Assembly (NCBI GenBank): GCA_020698575.1
Contig: CM036251.1
Span: 2,623,788 to 2,687,787, forward strand
Source of the DNA: Bostrychus sinensis
Taxonomy: Eukaryota > Chordata > Actinopteri > Gobiiformes > Eleotridae
DNA length: 64,000 bases
Direction of reading: 5' to 3'
The translations under genes were made by a program, and so were the position numbers. Under the pieces are notes generated by a model. It was given only the letters and a program-made list of their open reading frames with translations. It made no database searches and had not been told where the DNA came from. Shown here piece after piece: positions 34,605 through 45,368 of the stretch; position 1 is the stretch's first letter, and each line of letters begins with the position of its first letter.

Positions 34605-34790
34605 CATCCCCAGTACTCCTCAGTGTGGCTCTGAACCAAAACACGTGACATTTCTCCGCAGCAGAAATTGTAGGAAATATCTTCTATGGAGCAGACTTTT
34701 TTAGCCTCTGAGCCTTTGCTCCTGTCTGCTCCTCCAGATCTCCCCTGCAGCCTGTACTGTACTGCGAGCCCCCAGTGTGTGCCCTCTGCT
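34540..34790 (-). repeat. Interspersed repeat with internal (GTA)n
   Basis: A (GTA)n tract at 34556-34603 is followed by ccccagtactcctcagtgtg and gctctgaacc, then the inverted gagcagacaggagcaaag block. The same order of parts occurs at 61480-61770, so the microsatellite belongs to a repeat family. Confidence 0.6.
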
Positions 34791-35034
34791 GCAGACGTGT
34801 AGTGGATTAAAACACCCCCACGCTCAGAGACTCTGAAGTCGGTTTCAAAGTAAACGCGCTGCAGTAAAAAAAAAAATGGAGGGCTTCACTTTGATCAAAC
34901 AGAGATGGAGAGGGATAAACTGGATATAAAACAGCAACTCGGGACAATATTTGCTGATTTAATATTTAATTTTATGCATTTCTTTGTGCAAATGAATTTA
35001 TATATATATTTTATTTGCCTTTCCATCTAGTGAT

Positions 35035-35559
35035 TTGTATTTGTTCACTGTTTATTTTATTTTCATGCACATTTTCATATTGTTTTTAGCTTTTTGCATT
35101 TTGTTTTTAAACCCACGCCGTGTCCTGTCGTCGCCCTCGCCCACAGCCCTCGTTACGGTAAAGAGCAGCTGTATTTGTTTCCTCTCAGCGCCTCCTTTCT
35201 CTGTAAATCTATCCACTCAGGGAAACCGGAGAGGGGCCGGTCCACAGAGCCAGATCCGGGCCTTACATAACCGTCCAGACCAGCCTAAAAAACCACTTAG
35301 ACCCATCCCAGGACCGGACAGAGCGGGTCCGGTTACAGCGGGGAGGAAGTTCACTCAGTTCGTCGAGCCTCAGAGTGTGAGTGGACACGGTTTAGTCAAT
35401 GATCAGCTCCGGAAATATCTCTGTAACTTAATACACGAGGAGAATAACAGCGGTTTAGCCAGATTTAAGAGTCAGGCTTGTGTTAAAACATTAAAAACAT
35501 CACCAACCTCGAGGCACAGTTGCACAAGCAAAGTCATTTTAAACTGGTTAAAATCATAA
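35035..35559 (+). CDS. Weak candidate ORF (174 codons), no known domain
   Basis: The N-terminal third is hydrophobic low-quality translation. From ~35150 the frame becomes GC-richer and proline/arginine-rich (RPIPGPDRAGP), with no stop to 35559. A pyrimidine-rich tttcctctcag acceptor-like site at ~35180-35190 precedes this part. Nothing is recognisable. It could be an exon or chance. Confidence 0.15.
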   Translation: MYLFTVYFIFMHIFILFLAFCILFLNPRRVLSSPSPTALVTVKSSCICFLSAPPFSVNLSTQGNRRGAGPQSQIRALHNRPDQPKKPLRPIPGPDRAGPVTAGRKFTQFVEPQSVSGHGLVNDQLRKYLCNLIHEENNSGLARFKSQACVKTLKTSPTSRHSCTSKVILNWLKS

Positions 35560-35613
35560 GGTATATTTACATTCAACAAACAAAACCTTACCTTGAGCTG
35601 ATTTTTTTACTTA

Positions 35614-36145
35614 TGCTGCCTTCGTGTGCTATAATAATTATGGAAAATACCACTTGCCGAGGTCAAATTTGCACACGAACGCCCCCTTTCGTTGTAATTT
35701 CCAGATAATTTCCAGATAATTTTGATACCCGAGTTGCCGAGATGAGGACGGATTTGACTTTTCAAAATGTTTTCAAAATGTATTTAAAATGGATGGTAAG
35801 AAATGCGTAGGCTAATAATTATAATTAGTTTTTAGTCTTGTTAGCTCATTGTTTAATTATGTAGCATAAACAATTTTAATGTAGTAATTTTAACACAGTA
35901 CCATTAGCAAACTCGTACAATTCTGTCCTAAAAATTACTTTATGATTCATAATCCATACAAAATACAGCACACTTCCTGTTTGAGTTTTGATACTTCCTG
36001 TTTTACCCATGGAGCAATTCAAGATAAAGTTTCTGTCCGCCATTTTGTTATTAAGCTACGACCACAACGGCACTTGAGCACAACAACTCGTACTTTCCTA
36101 TTTAAGTGGAAAATATCATCTTTCCCATTTCACTTAAAGGCAGCA
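35614..36145. mobile_element. Harbinger-type MITE with TTA target duplication
   Basis: Ends tgctgcctt and (reverse complement of right) tgctgccttt are inverted and flanked by TTA at 35611-35613 and 36146-36148. 532 bp, no transposase. The terminal repeat is short, so assignment is tentative. Confidence 0.5.
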
Positions 36146-36148
36146 TTA

Positions 36149-37533
36149 TTTCACTAAACTTTACTCAACGCAACTTAACTAACTGGTCATTTTATATTGA
36201 TTTCTAGTCAGGATTAGCATTAATTTAACTTTAAAAGCCTGTATTATGCTTTTTTAAAATATTTTTAACCCAGTCTTGGTCTCCTCTAGAACAGCAGCAG
36301 GTTTTACAGCCTTTAAAAACATTATGGGACTAAAAGAAAATATTTTTAATAAGAACTCTACTGGAGCCATAAAGAGACAGGAGAAGAGACCAGCAGAGGG
36401 CAGCAGAGTGTTACGCTATTGAACAAAACCATAGAAAAAGACCACTTTACTTCCTTAAACTTTTCGTTGGACGCCATTTTCCTCCCAAAGTAAAAATGTC
36501 TGTGAGGAATCAGTGGAAACAGAGCTGTACACCGTTTTTTTTTTTTATAAATGAATGAGAGCAGACTGGATGTAGAGGGTAACCGAGCGTTCTGAGGCCT
36601 CAGAAACTCACCGCCAGAGAATACAGGATTACTCGAACATGCGTGAATGAAACAGAACACAACTCCAGGTCTGTTTTTGATGAGGGAACAACATTATAAC
36701 ATGGGAGAAAAAGAGGAAAAGGACATTTTAGAGTATTTAGTTCCTTCAAATTTAATGCGAAGGCCACAGCTTAGGCCTGGTTTGGTCCTGGTTTAGTCAT
36801 TTTTTGTCCTGGTTCAGGCCCAGTTGTTGTCCTGGTTTAGTTCGGCATTTTTCTGAGTTATTTTGTTGCTCAGTTTGGACCGGGGTTAGGCTCATTTTAG
36901 TCTGTCAGAGAGAATACTTCAAAAATCAAATATTTTCTGTGGTACTTGTTGTGAAGAGTTTGAGAATCACTGCAGTAAGTCGTTCTTTTACTATCTCGGT
37001 TAAGTTTTCTTCCTTGTCAAATGGAATCCACTCATTTTAATTAATAAAATATTTAGTTTTCCTGTATTTTTATGGCCATTAGTTCATGTCTCATAAATGA
37101 ACATCAGCTGAACCAGTCACATGTTCCTCTGAGTGCACTTTATGACCATAATAATCTATAACATGGACCATATCTGGACTGTGTGTGACCTATTTTAGTA
37201 TAAGAGCCATATTTGACCTGCTTTAGTCATGTGACCAGTCATGTGGAAACACTTAACACCATTTATGGAGCACTTCCTGTTCGTATTTAGATCAATAGAC
37301 AGTATGGATCTGTGGAAAAGTGCTCCGGGTCTAAACCAGACTACACTCGGGACAGGAAAGACTGGACAGTACTGAAGTAAAAGTACTGCTACTGCAAAAT
37401 ATTATTACTCAAGTAGAAGTAAAAGTACAAATAAAAAAAAAAAAAATAAAAAAAAACATTTGGTGTAAAGTTTGCTTAAGAAGAAAGTACTGCCACTACA
37501 AATACTACTACCACCATTACTACTACTTCTACT
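36149..37533. other. Spacer, no gene seen
   Basis: 36775-36850 contains a few TTTAGTCCTGG words. 37370-37530 is an 'aagtaaaagtac' repeat with ACT-rich microsatellite. No supported ORF. Confidence 0.45.
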
Positions 37534-37541
37534 ACAGTTAC

Positions 37542-37896
37542 CAGGGGCGTCGCATCAGGCAGTGCAGCCAGGGCAACAGCACTGGGGCCCAGGAAGTTTA
37601 GGGGCCCCTGAGAGTGGCCCTTTTCTCGTTATGGTCATTTAATATTCATAACAAACAAGAAGTGCATTATTCTTTTTTACCAATTGATATATATTTTTTT
37701 TATTTGATTTTTTTTACATTTTAGAGATAAATTAAAAACACAAATTGTGAAAATACAACAAAAACATTTAAAAAAAAAAGATTTTATTAAAATGTTTAAC
37801 AATTATTGAAGTTATTCAAATGTGCTTCAGACATTTGGGGCCTAATTTGAAAAAAAAACCTGCTCTGGGGCCCCTCATCACCAAGTTACACCACTG
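37542..37896. mobile_element. hAT MITE with 8-bp target duplication
   Basis: Left end caggggcgtcgcatc, right end (reverse complement) cagtggtgtaacttggtg. Flanks acagttac (37534-37541) and actgttac (37897-37904) match at 7 of 8. Interior carries ggggcccag and ggggcccctcat blocks near each end. 355 bp, no transposase. Confidence 0.75.
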
Positions 37897-37904
37897 ACTG
37901 TTAC

Positions 37905-39665
37905 TATTATTACTACAATACATTGCTAACTAAAACTAATACTATTACTACTACTACTACAACTAATACTACTACACAAAGGTCAAAAAATACTTTATAG
38001 GTTTAAAACAAATAGAGAAAAATTTGAGAAAATATGTATACTCACTCAGAAAGTATGAGTCAAAGCTATGATCCGATTTAAAGCAGGGAGCTTCTAGTTC
38101 CGGGGTAAATGCTCTATCAAAGAAGTCACGGTCAGACTTTGATGAAACTTTCAGGAAAGGTAGAGACTTTTCTGGTTTAACTCCAGGTCTGAGCGCTGTT
38201 TCTTTGCCATTGTGAGATAGGGACAGTGGCCTGGAGGAGGACTAGCTTTGATATCGCTTCTTATAAAAAGCCGGAGAGTTTTTTAGGTGAAAGTTAGGGA
38301 TTACGCGGCGTTGCAGAAGTGAGCCGAGCGTGTTTCCTGTGTCCTCAGAGGAAGTCATGAGACACACAGGAGGCGAATTTAACCACAACACCTCACATGA
38401 TCCTCTCATCTGAGCACAAACAACACATTCACTCACACTGTTCACAGGCGAGTCGCTTTCTTAGCACCAATAAACACGTTTAAAAATACATTATTGTTTC
38501 CTTTTATAGTAATTATCGTATGACTTGATTAATTGGATGGACAGTGTGGAGATATTTTCATGTCTGGTGTCAGTTTTCAGAAATATCACATGGATTGCAG
38601 CAGTATTTTTTGTTGTGGGGGTATTTCAGTCTCAGAGCTGACTTCATCATCTTCAGCTGTGCCCCGGAGGATCATGGGAAGTCAGGCTGTTTCTTGCAGG
38701 GCCCCAGAGGATCATGGGAACTGGCTGTGAATCAGTGTGAGTGTGTTTCCGCTCAGAGCTGACTCACTCTCGCATCACTGGGGATACAACAGAGCGAGGG
38801 GTCAGTGAAGGCAGCACTGTAGGTAATATCAGCATCTCACACAAAAATGAAATATTTTTAATATTCTCAGGGCAAAGTGGATTTAGGTTACAGCCTTGAG
38901 TCAAAGATCACCAACAACACTGATTTTTAAGGATATTTTTTTTTCCTAGTGCTATGTACGATCTAAAAACCAACTCCCATTAAAATCTATTAAAACTAGA
39001 TGTCACTTTTTGTTTCTACACAAAAATCCATCCACATCATTGTTGCTGCTAATCTATGACAAAGGCAAGGCTGTAATAGTCCCCTCTTGAAGAGAATATA
39101 ACTTTCATGTTATTTATTTATTTTTTCATACAATCATAAACAACTTGAGGAGATCTAAAGATTTTAAATTTTAATTTATGACTATAAACAACATTGCAAA
39201 GTTGTGAAATTATGCTTTTTATTTATTTATTTTATTTATTTATTTATTTATTTATTTTTTCATATGATCATAAACGACTAAGTTCTGAAATTGTGCCTTG
39301 TGTTAGATGATCTGTCTGGGGGCTTGGAAATGGGGGAGGGAGGTGAATATTGAGTGTGGTTGAGTGGATGTGTTGTTGTTATTTTGAATTTAAGTTGAGG
39401 ACCCCCAAGAAAACAAAATGGTTCATCTCAAGGAGCTATTCCTCCTAATAATAATAATAATAATAATAAAGAATTTCAAATAAAATATCCCTCTGTCCCG
39501 CTGCCCTCTGGGGGAGTGGGACTGTTTCAGATGCCTGGCTGCTGGCAGATGTCCCAGTGATGATTGGATCTTAGTTGACCACATCTGTGCTCCTGTCCCG
39601 ACCTGTGGGCCCTCACCCTCACCCCCACTCCCCTGTCTGGATGAATCCTTACAGAGTGAACTTTG
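37905..39665. other. Spacer, no gene seen
   Basis: Contains ACT-rich microsatellite to ~37980, two 'ggatcatgggaa' direct repeats (38668 and 38709), (TTTA)n at 39219-39258 and (AAT)n at 39448-39470. ORFs are short and featureless. Confidence 0.45.
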
Positions 39666-39673
39666 ATATAGAT

Positions 39674-40086
39674 CAGCCCTTCCCAAAGTCAAGACAGTCG
39701 TGGCCCCTTTAAATTTCCGAAAACCCCTCGTGGACCCCAACACTAAAACTTCCCTCTATTCAAAAGACTCTGCCATGTTTTTCTCCATATGTTTCTTTTA
39801 TAAAAACATTACAAAAACACTGATTATTGACTAAAAGTTTACAAGTATACAACTGTAATTAATTTCAAATGTTTTTAATGTACTTAATGTTTTTAGGTAT
39901 TTAATATTTCTATAGATTTTTTATATTTTTGTATGTTTTATTTGTTTTTATGAACCAAAATGTGTCTGAAATAATAATAATAATAATAATAATAATAATT
40001 ATTATTATTATTATTATTATTATTATGTACCTGTAGTACCTTTGTGGACCCCTAGGGGGCCCCGGACCCCACTTTGGGAACCACTG
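39674..40086. mobile_element. hAT MITE with perfect 8-bp target duplication
   Basis: Flanked by atatagat at 39666-39673 and 40087-40094. Left end cagcccttcccaaagtca, right end (reverse complement) cagtggttcccaaagtgggg. Same family as 11151-11914. It includes an (AAT)n(ATT)n palindrome at 39969-40025. Confidence 0.88.
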
Positions 40087-40109
40087 ATATAGATGAACTA
40101 AGGGACTAA

Positions 40110-40700
40110 CTCCTAGATGCATTGCCTGTCCGTCCTGGGAGAGGATCTCTCCTTCAATATGGGCTCCATAAGGTTTCTTCTTTTTTTCCCACAGCTAGGT
40201 TTTTTTTAGGAGTTTTTCCTTAAGAGAAGGAGGGGCTAAGGACAGGAGTGTCCTGGCTCTGTTTAGTTTAGTGTAGTTATTGTTTGTGTTGATTGTGTGT
40301 TAAGTCTGATTGTGTGTTTATGTTTGATGAACTGTTTGTTCTGTTGTAATACTGGGACATACAAATAAAACTGAACTGAACTGGGCCGACCAAACACATC
40401 ACATGATCTCTCTGGGTGGAGTCTGCAGGTCCTCCCCGTGTTACCGTGGGTTCTCTCCGGCTTCCTCCCACCGTCCAAAGACATGCATGTGTTTGGTGAA
40501 ATGGTGACTCTAAACTGCCCCTAGTGAATGAATGTGAGAGTGAATGGTTGTCTGTCTGTGTTCGTCTCTGTGTCCGCCCTGGGACAAGTTGGCCCCTGTC
40601 CAGGGTGGACCCCGCCTACGGAACCAAAGTTACTGGGATAGGCTCCAGTCACCCGCGACCCCTAACGGGAATAAGCGGAAGAAAATGAATGAATCAATGA
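40110..40700 (+). repeat. Two adjacent fish interspersed repeats
   Basis: 40110-40395 ('gggagaggatctctcc…aggtttcttc…ttaggagtttttcctt') and 40395-40700 ('ggcttcctcccaccgtccaaagacatgcatg…gggataggctccag…ataagcgg') are two of the commonest fish retroposon-type repeats. The second ends in an (ATGA)n tail at 40683-40710. Confidence 0.7.
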
Positions 40701-40709
40701 ATGAACTGA

Positions 40710-42090
40710 ATATTAAAAATATTAAATGTTTTGTGTTTTTTTTAACTAAAAAATAGAGGTGCTATTATACACTGGCATACAAAGGGTTAAAATTCAGAAA
40801 ATAATTAAATATTTGGTATTGCAAAATATTAAATATTTGATATATATGCAAAAAAAAAAAAAAATAAGAAAAGTAGAACAAAATAAGAATGTATTTTTAT
40901 GTTGTTTTTTTGACGGGTTCAAGGAGTCTTTATTATCCACAAAGCGCAAATTGGGGGATAATAGGAACTTTTTTGTTTCTGAACAGGAGCAACGTATAGA
41001 GATAGAGCATAACTTTAGATTTGTGTTTAGAAAATCAACATCAGTGATGAAATACACACCTGAGACACAGAGAAGAAGAAGCACTGCAAAGTCAGAGCTA
41101 CAGTTTGTTTTCCCGGTGTCCGTTTGTCATCACAGACGTCTCTGTGTGGTCACTGGGCAGGGGTCAGAGGTCACAGAGGGAGGCTGTAATCACCGCGACC
41201 CCTGACCTCTAAACTTCCCGTCGAACTCTCTGTGTTCTTAACGGGACGCGCTGGAATTTTTCACAACACGAGGCAGACTCTCCAGCGTGACCTCAGAGCG
41301 AGAGGGCAAACAAATAAAGAGCTACGGAGGCCCCCGAGGGTCAAGAATGTGACTAGAGGGCTGTTTCCTGTTGGTGTTTTTGTTCTGTCACGTTTATGAG
41401 CGTCCTGACAGCGTTCGAACAACAGCCGCTGGGTTAATGGCAAAATAATGCACTTTTACTCAGAGGCGCCTGCAGGATTTTCCTTGAAGTTAGGCACAGA
41501 GCCAGACACAAACACCGCCCCGACACGTGCACACAGGCGAATATTCATAACAAATATCCATAACAAATAATAAATGATAAATCTATTGAAGGTTAACTCT
41601 GCTCCTGGCGGTGTTTAAGCACTTCCTCTCTCTCATTGTAAGTTAAAATTTACAGTTAGATAGTTGATGGTGGTTAGTTCACAGAGACGCTGTTTGGAGC
41701 TGCTGTTTTGCACAATTAGGTTATATATTTATGATAAAGTTTTTGCTTTTTGTTAGGGGTGTGTGTGTTTAAATAAAAAAAACTGTCCTTTTTTATTTTT
41801 ATGCTTAATTATAGGTGTTTTTTGTGTAGTAGAGTGGTTCTATAAGCAAGTCAGTTCATTTTGTGGTTTCAAAGCATCAGAACTTTTGAGTTCTTCATCA
41901 CAATCCATGTATTTGAGTTACATATGAGTACACACTACAACTCATTTGTCAAAACTGTGTTGAATTTGGCTAAAATATAAAAGGTATTGGAGGTAAAATG
42001 TGAAGCCATGTGGGAGCCAAAAGAGCTGGCTCTCTTTGGTGAGCTGAACAGATTACTAAAATTAGTCGAATTTCTCATCACTAGTAATGA
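40710..42090. other. Spacer, no gene seen
   Basis: An A-rich run at 40850-40864 and mixed sequence after it. A 148-codon ORF at 40759-41205 has no domain. Nothing supported. Confidence 0.45.
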
Positions 42091-42094
42091 TTAA

Positions 42095-43026
42095 AGGTAT
42101 TAGGGAGAATCTTTATAAATTCATTTTTTTGCAATATTTATTAAAACTACCTTCATTGCCCTGTATAAGGCTTATAAATTGGTGTATTAGAAAATATAAT
42201 AATAATATTAATAAACTGTGGACTCTGTGAGACTTAAAAAACCTCATCCAATCGTTTTCGTCATGAGTACGTTAACCATTGTTCCAGGGACTCGCCAATC
42301 ATTCTGACTTCCTGGTTTCGGCGATACGTGCGCGTTCTTGTGCCTGCGCATGCGTATACACTATGTTTATGTAGTCTGGCATTAGCGCCGCGTTAGCAGC
42401 GTTAACATCGTAGCGCGGACAGCCTGACTTCGAAGGCCACAATGGCTGAGGAAAACCGTGAACCGGGCGGTCACAAAAGGAAAACTGTTTTTGAAGTGAA
42501 CCAGAGGAGGAGGAGAAAAACTGTAGAAGAGCAGAATAAAACCTGTGTAGTTATTGGCGATTCCTTCAAAGGACGGCGTGCGCTGTAGGAACAGAAAGGG
42601 TTCAGACGATGCATTGGTCACCAAGTTTCTGCTGGACAGGTTCGTTTATCTTATCGTATGAAAAAAATGCCTTTTTTCTTTATCTGTTGAACCTTTTCAA
42701 CTGTACAGCAGTCAGTTTGCTAATGCTACCAACAGCAGGAGGACATATATTTTTGCTCACATTTAGGGACTGTGCATGTGACTGGGTCTGTGTGGGGAAC
42801 TAGGTCAAAGGTCACGCAAACAAACAATGCAGGTCTAGGTTTAGGTGAATCTCTGCTGATGCCGGCTGTAAACAAACACTCGTGTTCCAACGCTCGTGCA
42901 CGTCGCTGTGGAGGAGTTCCTTGGAAAGGAACAGTGAAGGGCGGGGCCTGACGCATGCGCGTTATTCAAAAAAGGACAAACAGTCGCTGGTTTCTCTGCA
43001 GTCGAAGAAAATCCTCCCTAATATCT
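42095..43026 (+). mobile_element. Second TTAA-flanked (piggyBac-like) element family
   Basis: Ends aggtattagggagaat and (reverse complement of right) agatattagggaggat are inverted, between TTAA at 42091-42094 and 43027-43030. 932 bp. It carries an exon-like ORF (42442-42588 and beyond) related to that of the 3.9-kb MITE. A truncated relative lies at 58696-59056. No transposase seen. Confidence 0.75.
42442..42640 (+). pseudogene. Captured exon-like segment in the second TTAA family
   Basis: ATG at 42442 opens 48 codons: MAEENREPGGHKRKTVFE, a basic RRRRK stretch, then TCVVIGDSFKGRRAL and a stop at 42586-42588. Just after it, in a shifted frame, 42608-42639 reads DALVTKFLLD(R) and ends at a cag|gttcgt donor. 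Together these match the layout of the 3.9-kb MITE block (TRVNIGQTF.RWR...KSD...LLLGR|gt). So the copy is frameshifted but the domain is recognisable. Confidence 0.5.
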
Positions 43027-43030
43027 TTAA

Positions 43031-43379
43031 TCAGACTATGGTATGTTTATAACAGTTTTTACTCAGAGATTTCTTCAAAGAGCTGTAAACAGAGAGGTTC
43101 ATAAACATCTCAACCTGATGTAATGACTCCAGTGTAATGTGTCAGTGTAGTTTGTCTGATTGTTACACATAATTACTGCGATTTTGTAGACTCCGTCACA
43201 AACCTACTGTGTGCAGCCACCAGGCAGAACCAGGCAAAAACACCGAACACACATTAAACTCAGAGCAGACAGAGCCCTGCAGCCTGTGATCTGTATAAAC
43301 AAAGTCTAGACTGGTCTAGGAAAGGCACAGGACCGCAGTAAGGTAAGACCCCCTCCATATGTACTGTGTCTTGTTATGC
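43031..43379. other. Spacer, no gene seen
   Basis: No repeat or ORF supported. Confidence 0.4.
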
Positions 43380-43518
43380 TGTGTTTTTGTATGTATGCTT
43401 TTGCAAAACTGTATTTAACTTTCTGGAGAGCGTGTGGCGGCGCTCGTAGTAGCTGCGGCCCGGAGGCTTGCTCCAAACTCAATTTCACTGTACCTTTTTG
43501 TGCACGTGACATTAAACT

Positions 43519-43569
<51 letters not shown>

Positions 43570-43572
43570 GTG
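43380..43572 (+). repeat. LINE 3' tail ending in (TATC)n
   Basis: 'ccaaactcaatttcactgtacc…gtgacattaaact' followed by (CTAT)n at 43520-43569 is a non-LTR retrotransposon 3' end with a microsatellite tail. Confidence 0.6.
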
Positions 43573-45087
43573 CAGCTCTGTGCAGCTCTGGGATGCAGCA
43601 GGGATTCAGTGGGGTCGGGGCTCATCTCAAGGTACGCACAGAGCGTCCTGCCATAGACAGCTGCCACTGCTTTTATACGTCTTTATGTTCACAGTACATT
43701 GCTTAAACTGAACAAACTAAAAGATAAATCAGTGAACAGTTAATGGCAAAATTACTGTTATTTTAACCAAGTCTGATGGTTGTGTTGGTACACTTTAACT
43801 TTTAATATACAGTATTTTCTGTTTTATTTTATTCAATGTAGGTGGGAGGGATAGGGATATTTCTATTTGGATGGAAAGTCTTTTTTACCAAGACCTGAGT
43901 GCAATATTCCATTCTTCATGGCTACGTGGTTGAATGAAAATAAAGAATCTTTTTTGAAAATATGCTGTATTTTTGTCATATATTTTTACTACACTCTTTT
44001 AATGTTGGTAAGCAGGAGCTGTGTGTGCATTTTGGCAGCAGAAGTGGGCACCAAAACAATCCAAATCTGACTAAAGGCCTTTACACACACGCACCGTCAC
44101 TGAACCCTCTGCTGAAATCTTGAGGAGTGCCTTATTGTTTGTACACAACCCGGAGATGATCCTGGGACGACCCTGGTGCTGTGTCCGTCCTGTGTGCTGC
44201 CAGTGAGTCTTGAGATTAGAGTTAGAGTCACTTCAGAGTCCTCGGATGCCCGTCTTTCCGAGATGAAAAGTTGGAATATTGACGTCACCACTTATAGAAC
44301 AGACAGAGAGCGACGGTTTGTGGCCGTGTTCTGTGTTAATGTGCAGGTGAAGCCCAGAATGTCTACAGCCGGCCCTGCTCTTGCTGCTGTCCCAGGCCGG
44401 CTCCTACTTTTTGTCTTATTTTTTTAATTTGTCCTTCCAACATCACACCCTCTACACCACAGACTTTACAGACAGCCACACTCCATTGTTAGTTTGTTTT
44501 CCTTCATTTTGGCCAACCTTTCTGTAACCAAATCTTTATAATTGGCCTAATTTGCTGTTTGGTCTTTTTGTGATAGCTGTGAGCTGGGTTTTGACAACAG
44601 AAAATTAAAATATTTGCAACTTTTCAAGAGCTGTCAGCTGCTTTTCTGCTCCGTCCATGATGCAGATGATATAAAGTCAGAGCAGGTTTTAATCTAAGTT
44701 CACACACACATGAATGCCGCGATACATCAGATATAGTGGCATTTTTCTATTTTCTATTCTAGGTTGACTTTCCTTGTACAGAAGCAGCTTTTCACTGTTT
44801 TATCTCATGAGAGGAAGCTCAACATTTCCAAAATGATTCATTACTTACTCACACAAACATAACTTCTCCTTTAATCCCTTAATATAACCACTTAAACTTC
44901 AACTGTGTTTTCCAAGAATACACCCACCAGTGTACAGTAAACCGGGAAGCTTCTGCATTCATAACTTCACAAACTCTTAAAAACTCAATTTCTCTTGAAC
45001 TATGTCAGGATTTAGGTTTCCTGGCAATCCGTTGAGCACAAACAATAAATCCATTCACACAAAATATGGAAGATTATACGCGGCTTT
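43573..45087. other. Spacer, no gene seen
   Basis: A 67-codon ORF at 43867 and others here show no domain. No tandem repeats. Confidence 0.4.
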
Positions 45088-45362
45088 ATGAAAATCATGT
45101 GTTTTTTAAGGCGGTTATGTAATGTGCTCAGAGTAAATGAGTAAATGTCAGAGGATTTTGTGAATGGAGAAACTTTGACCCAGATTCAGCCGCTCCAGGA
45201 CATCATGTGGAGTGCATTCACAGAAATTAAAAAAGGGCTTTCGAGGACATATTGGTCAATCATGAGCCAATGATTCAGACTTTTCCATTCTGTTACTGAA
45301 TCAAAGCGTCTCTAAGATCTTTGGTAACTTATTCCTGTCCAGGTATCCCTTCGCTTGAGTTT
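45088..45362 (+). repeat. 275-bp duplicated block, copy A
   Basis: Over 90% identical by eye to 56162-56437 (for example cagccgctccaggacatcat and gggctttcgaggacatattg). Here it abuts the 11-bp minisatellite. At 56 kb it does not. Confidence 0.85.
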
Positions 45363-45368
45363 TATTTA

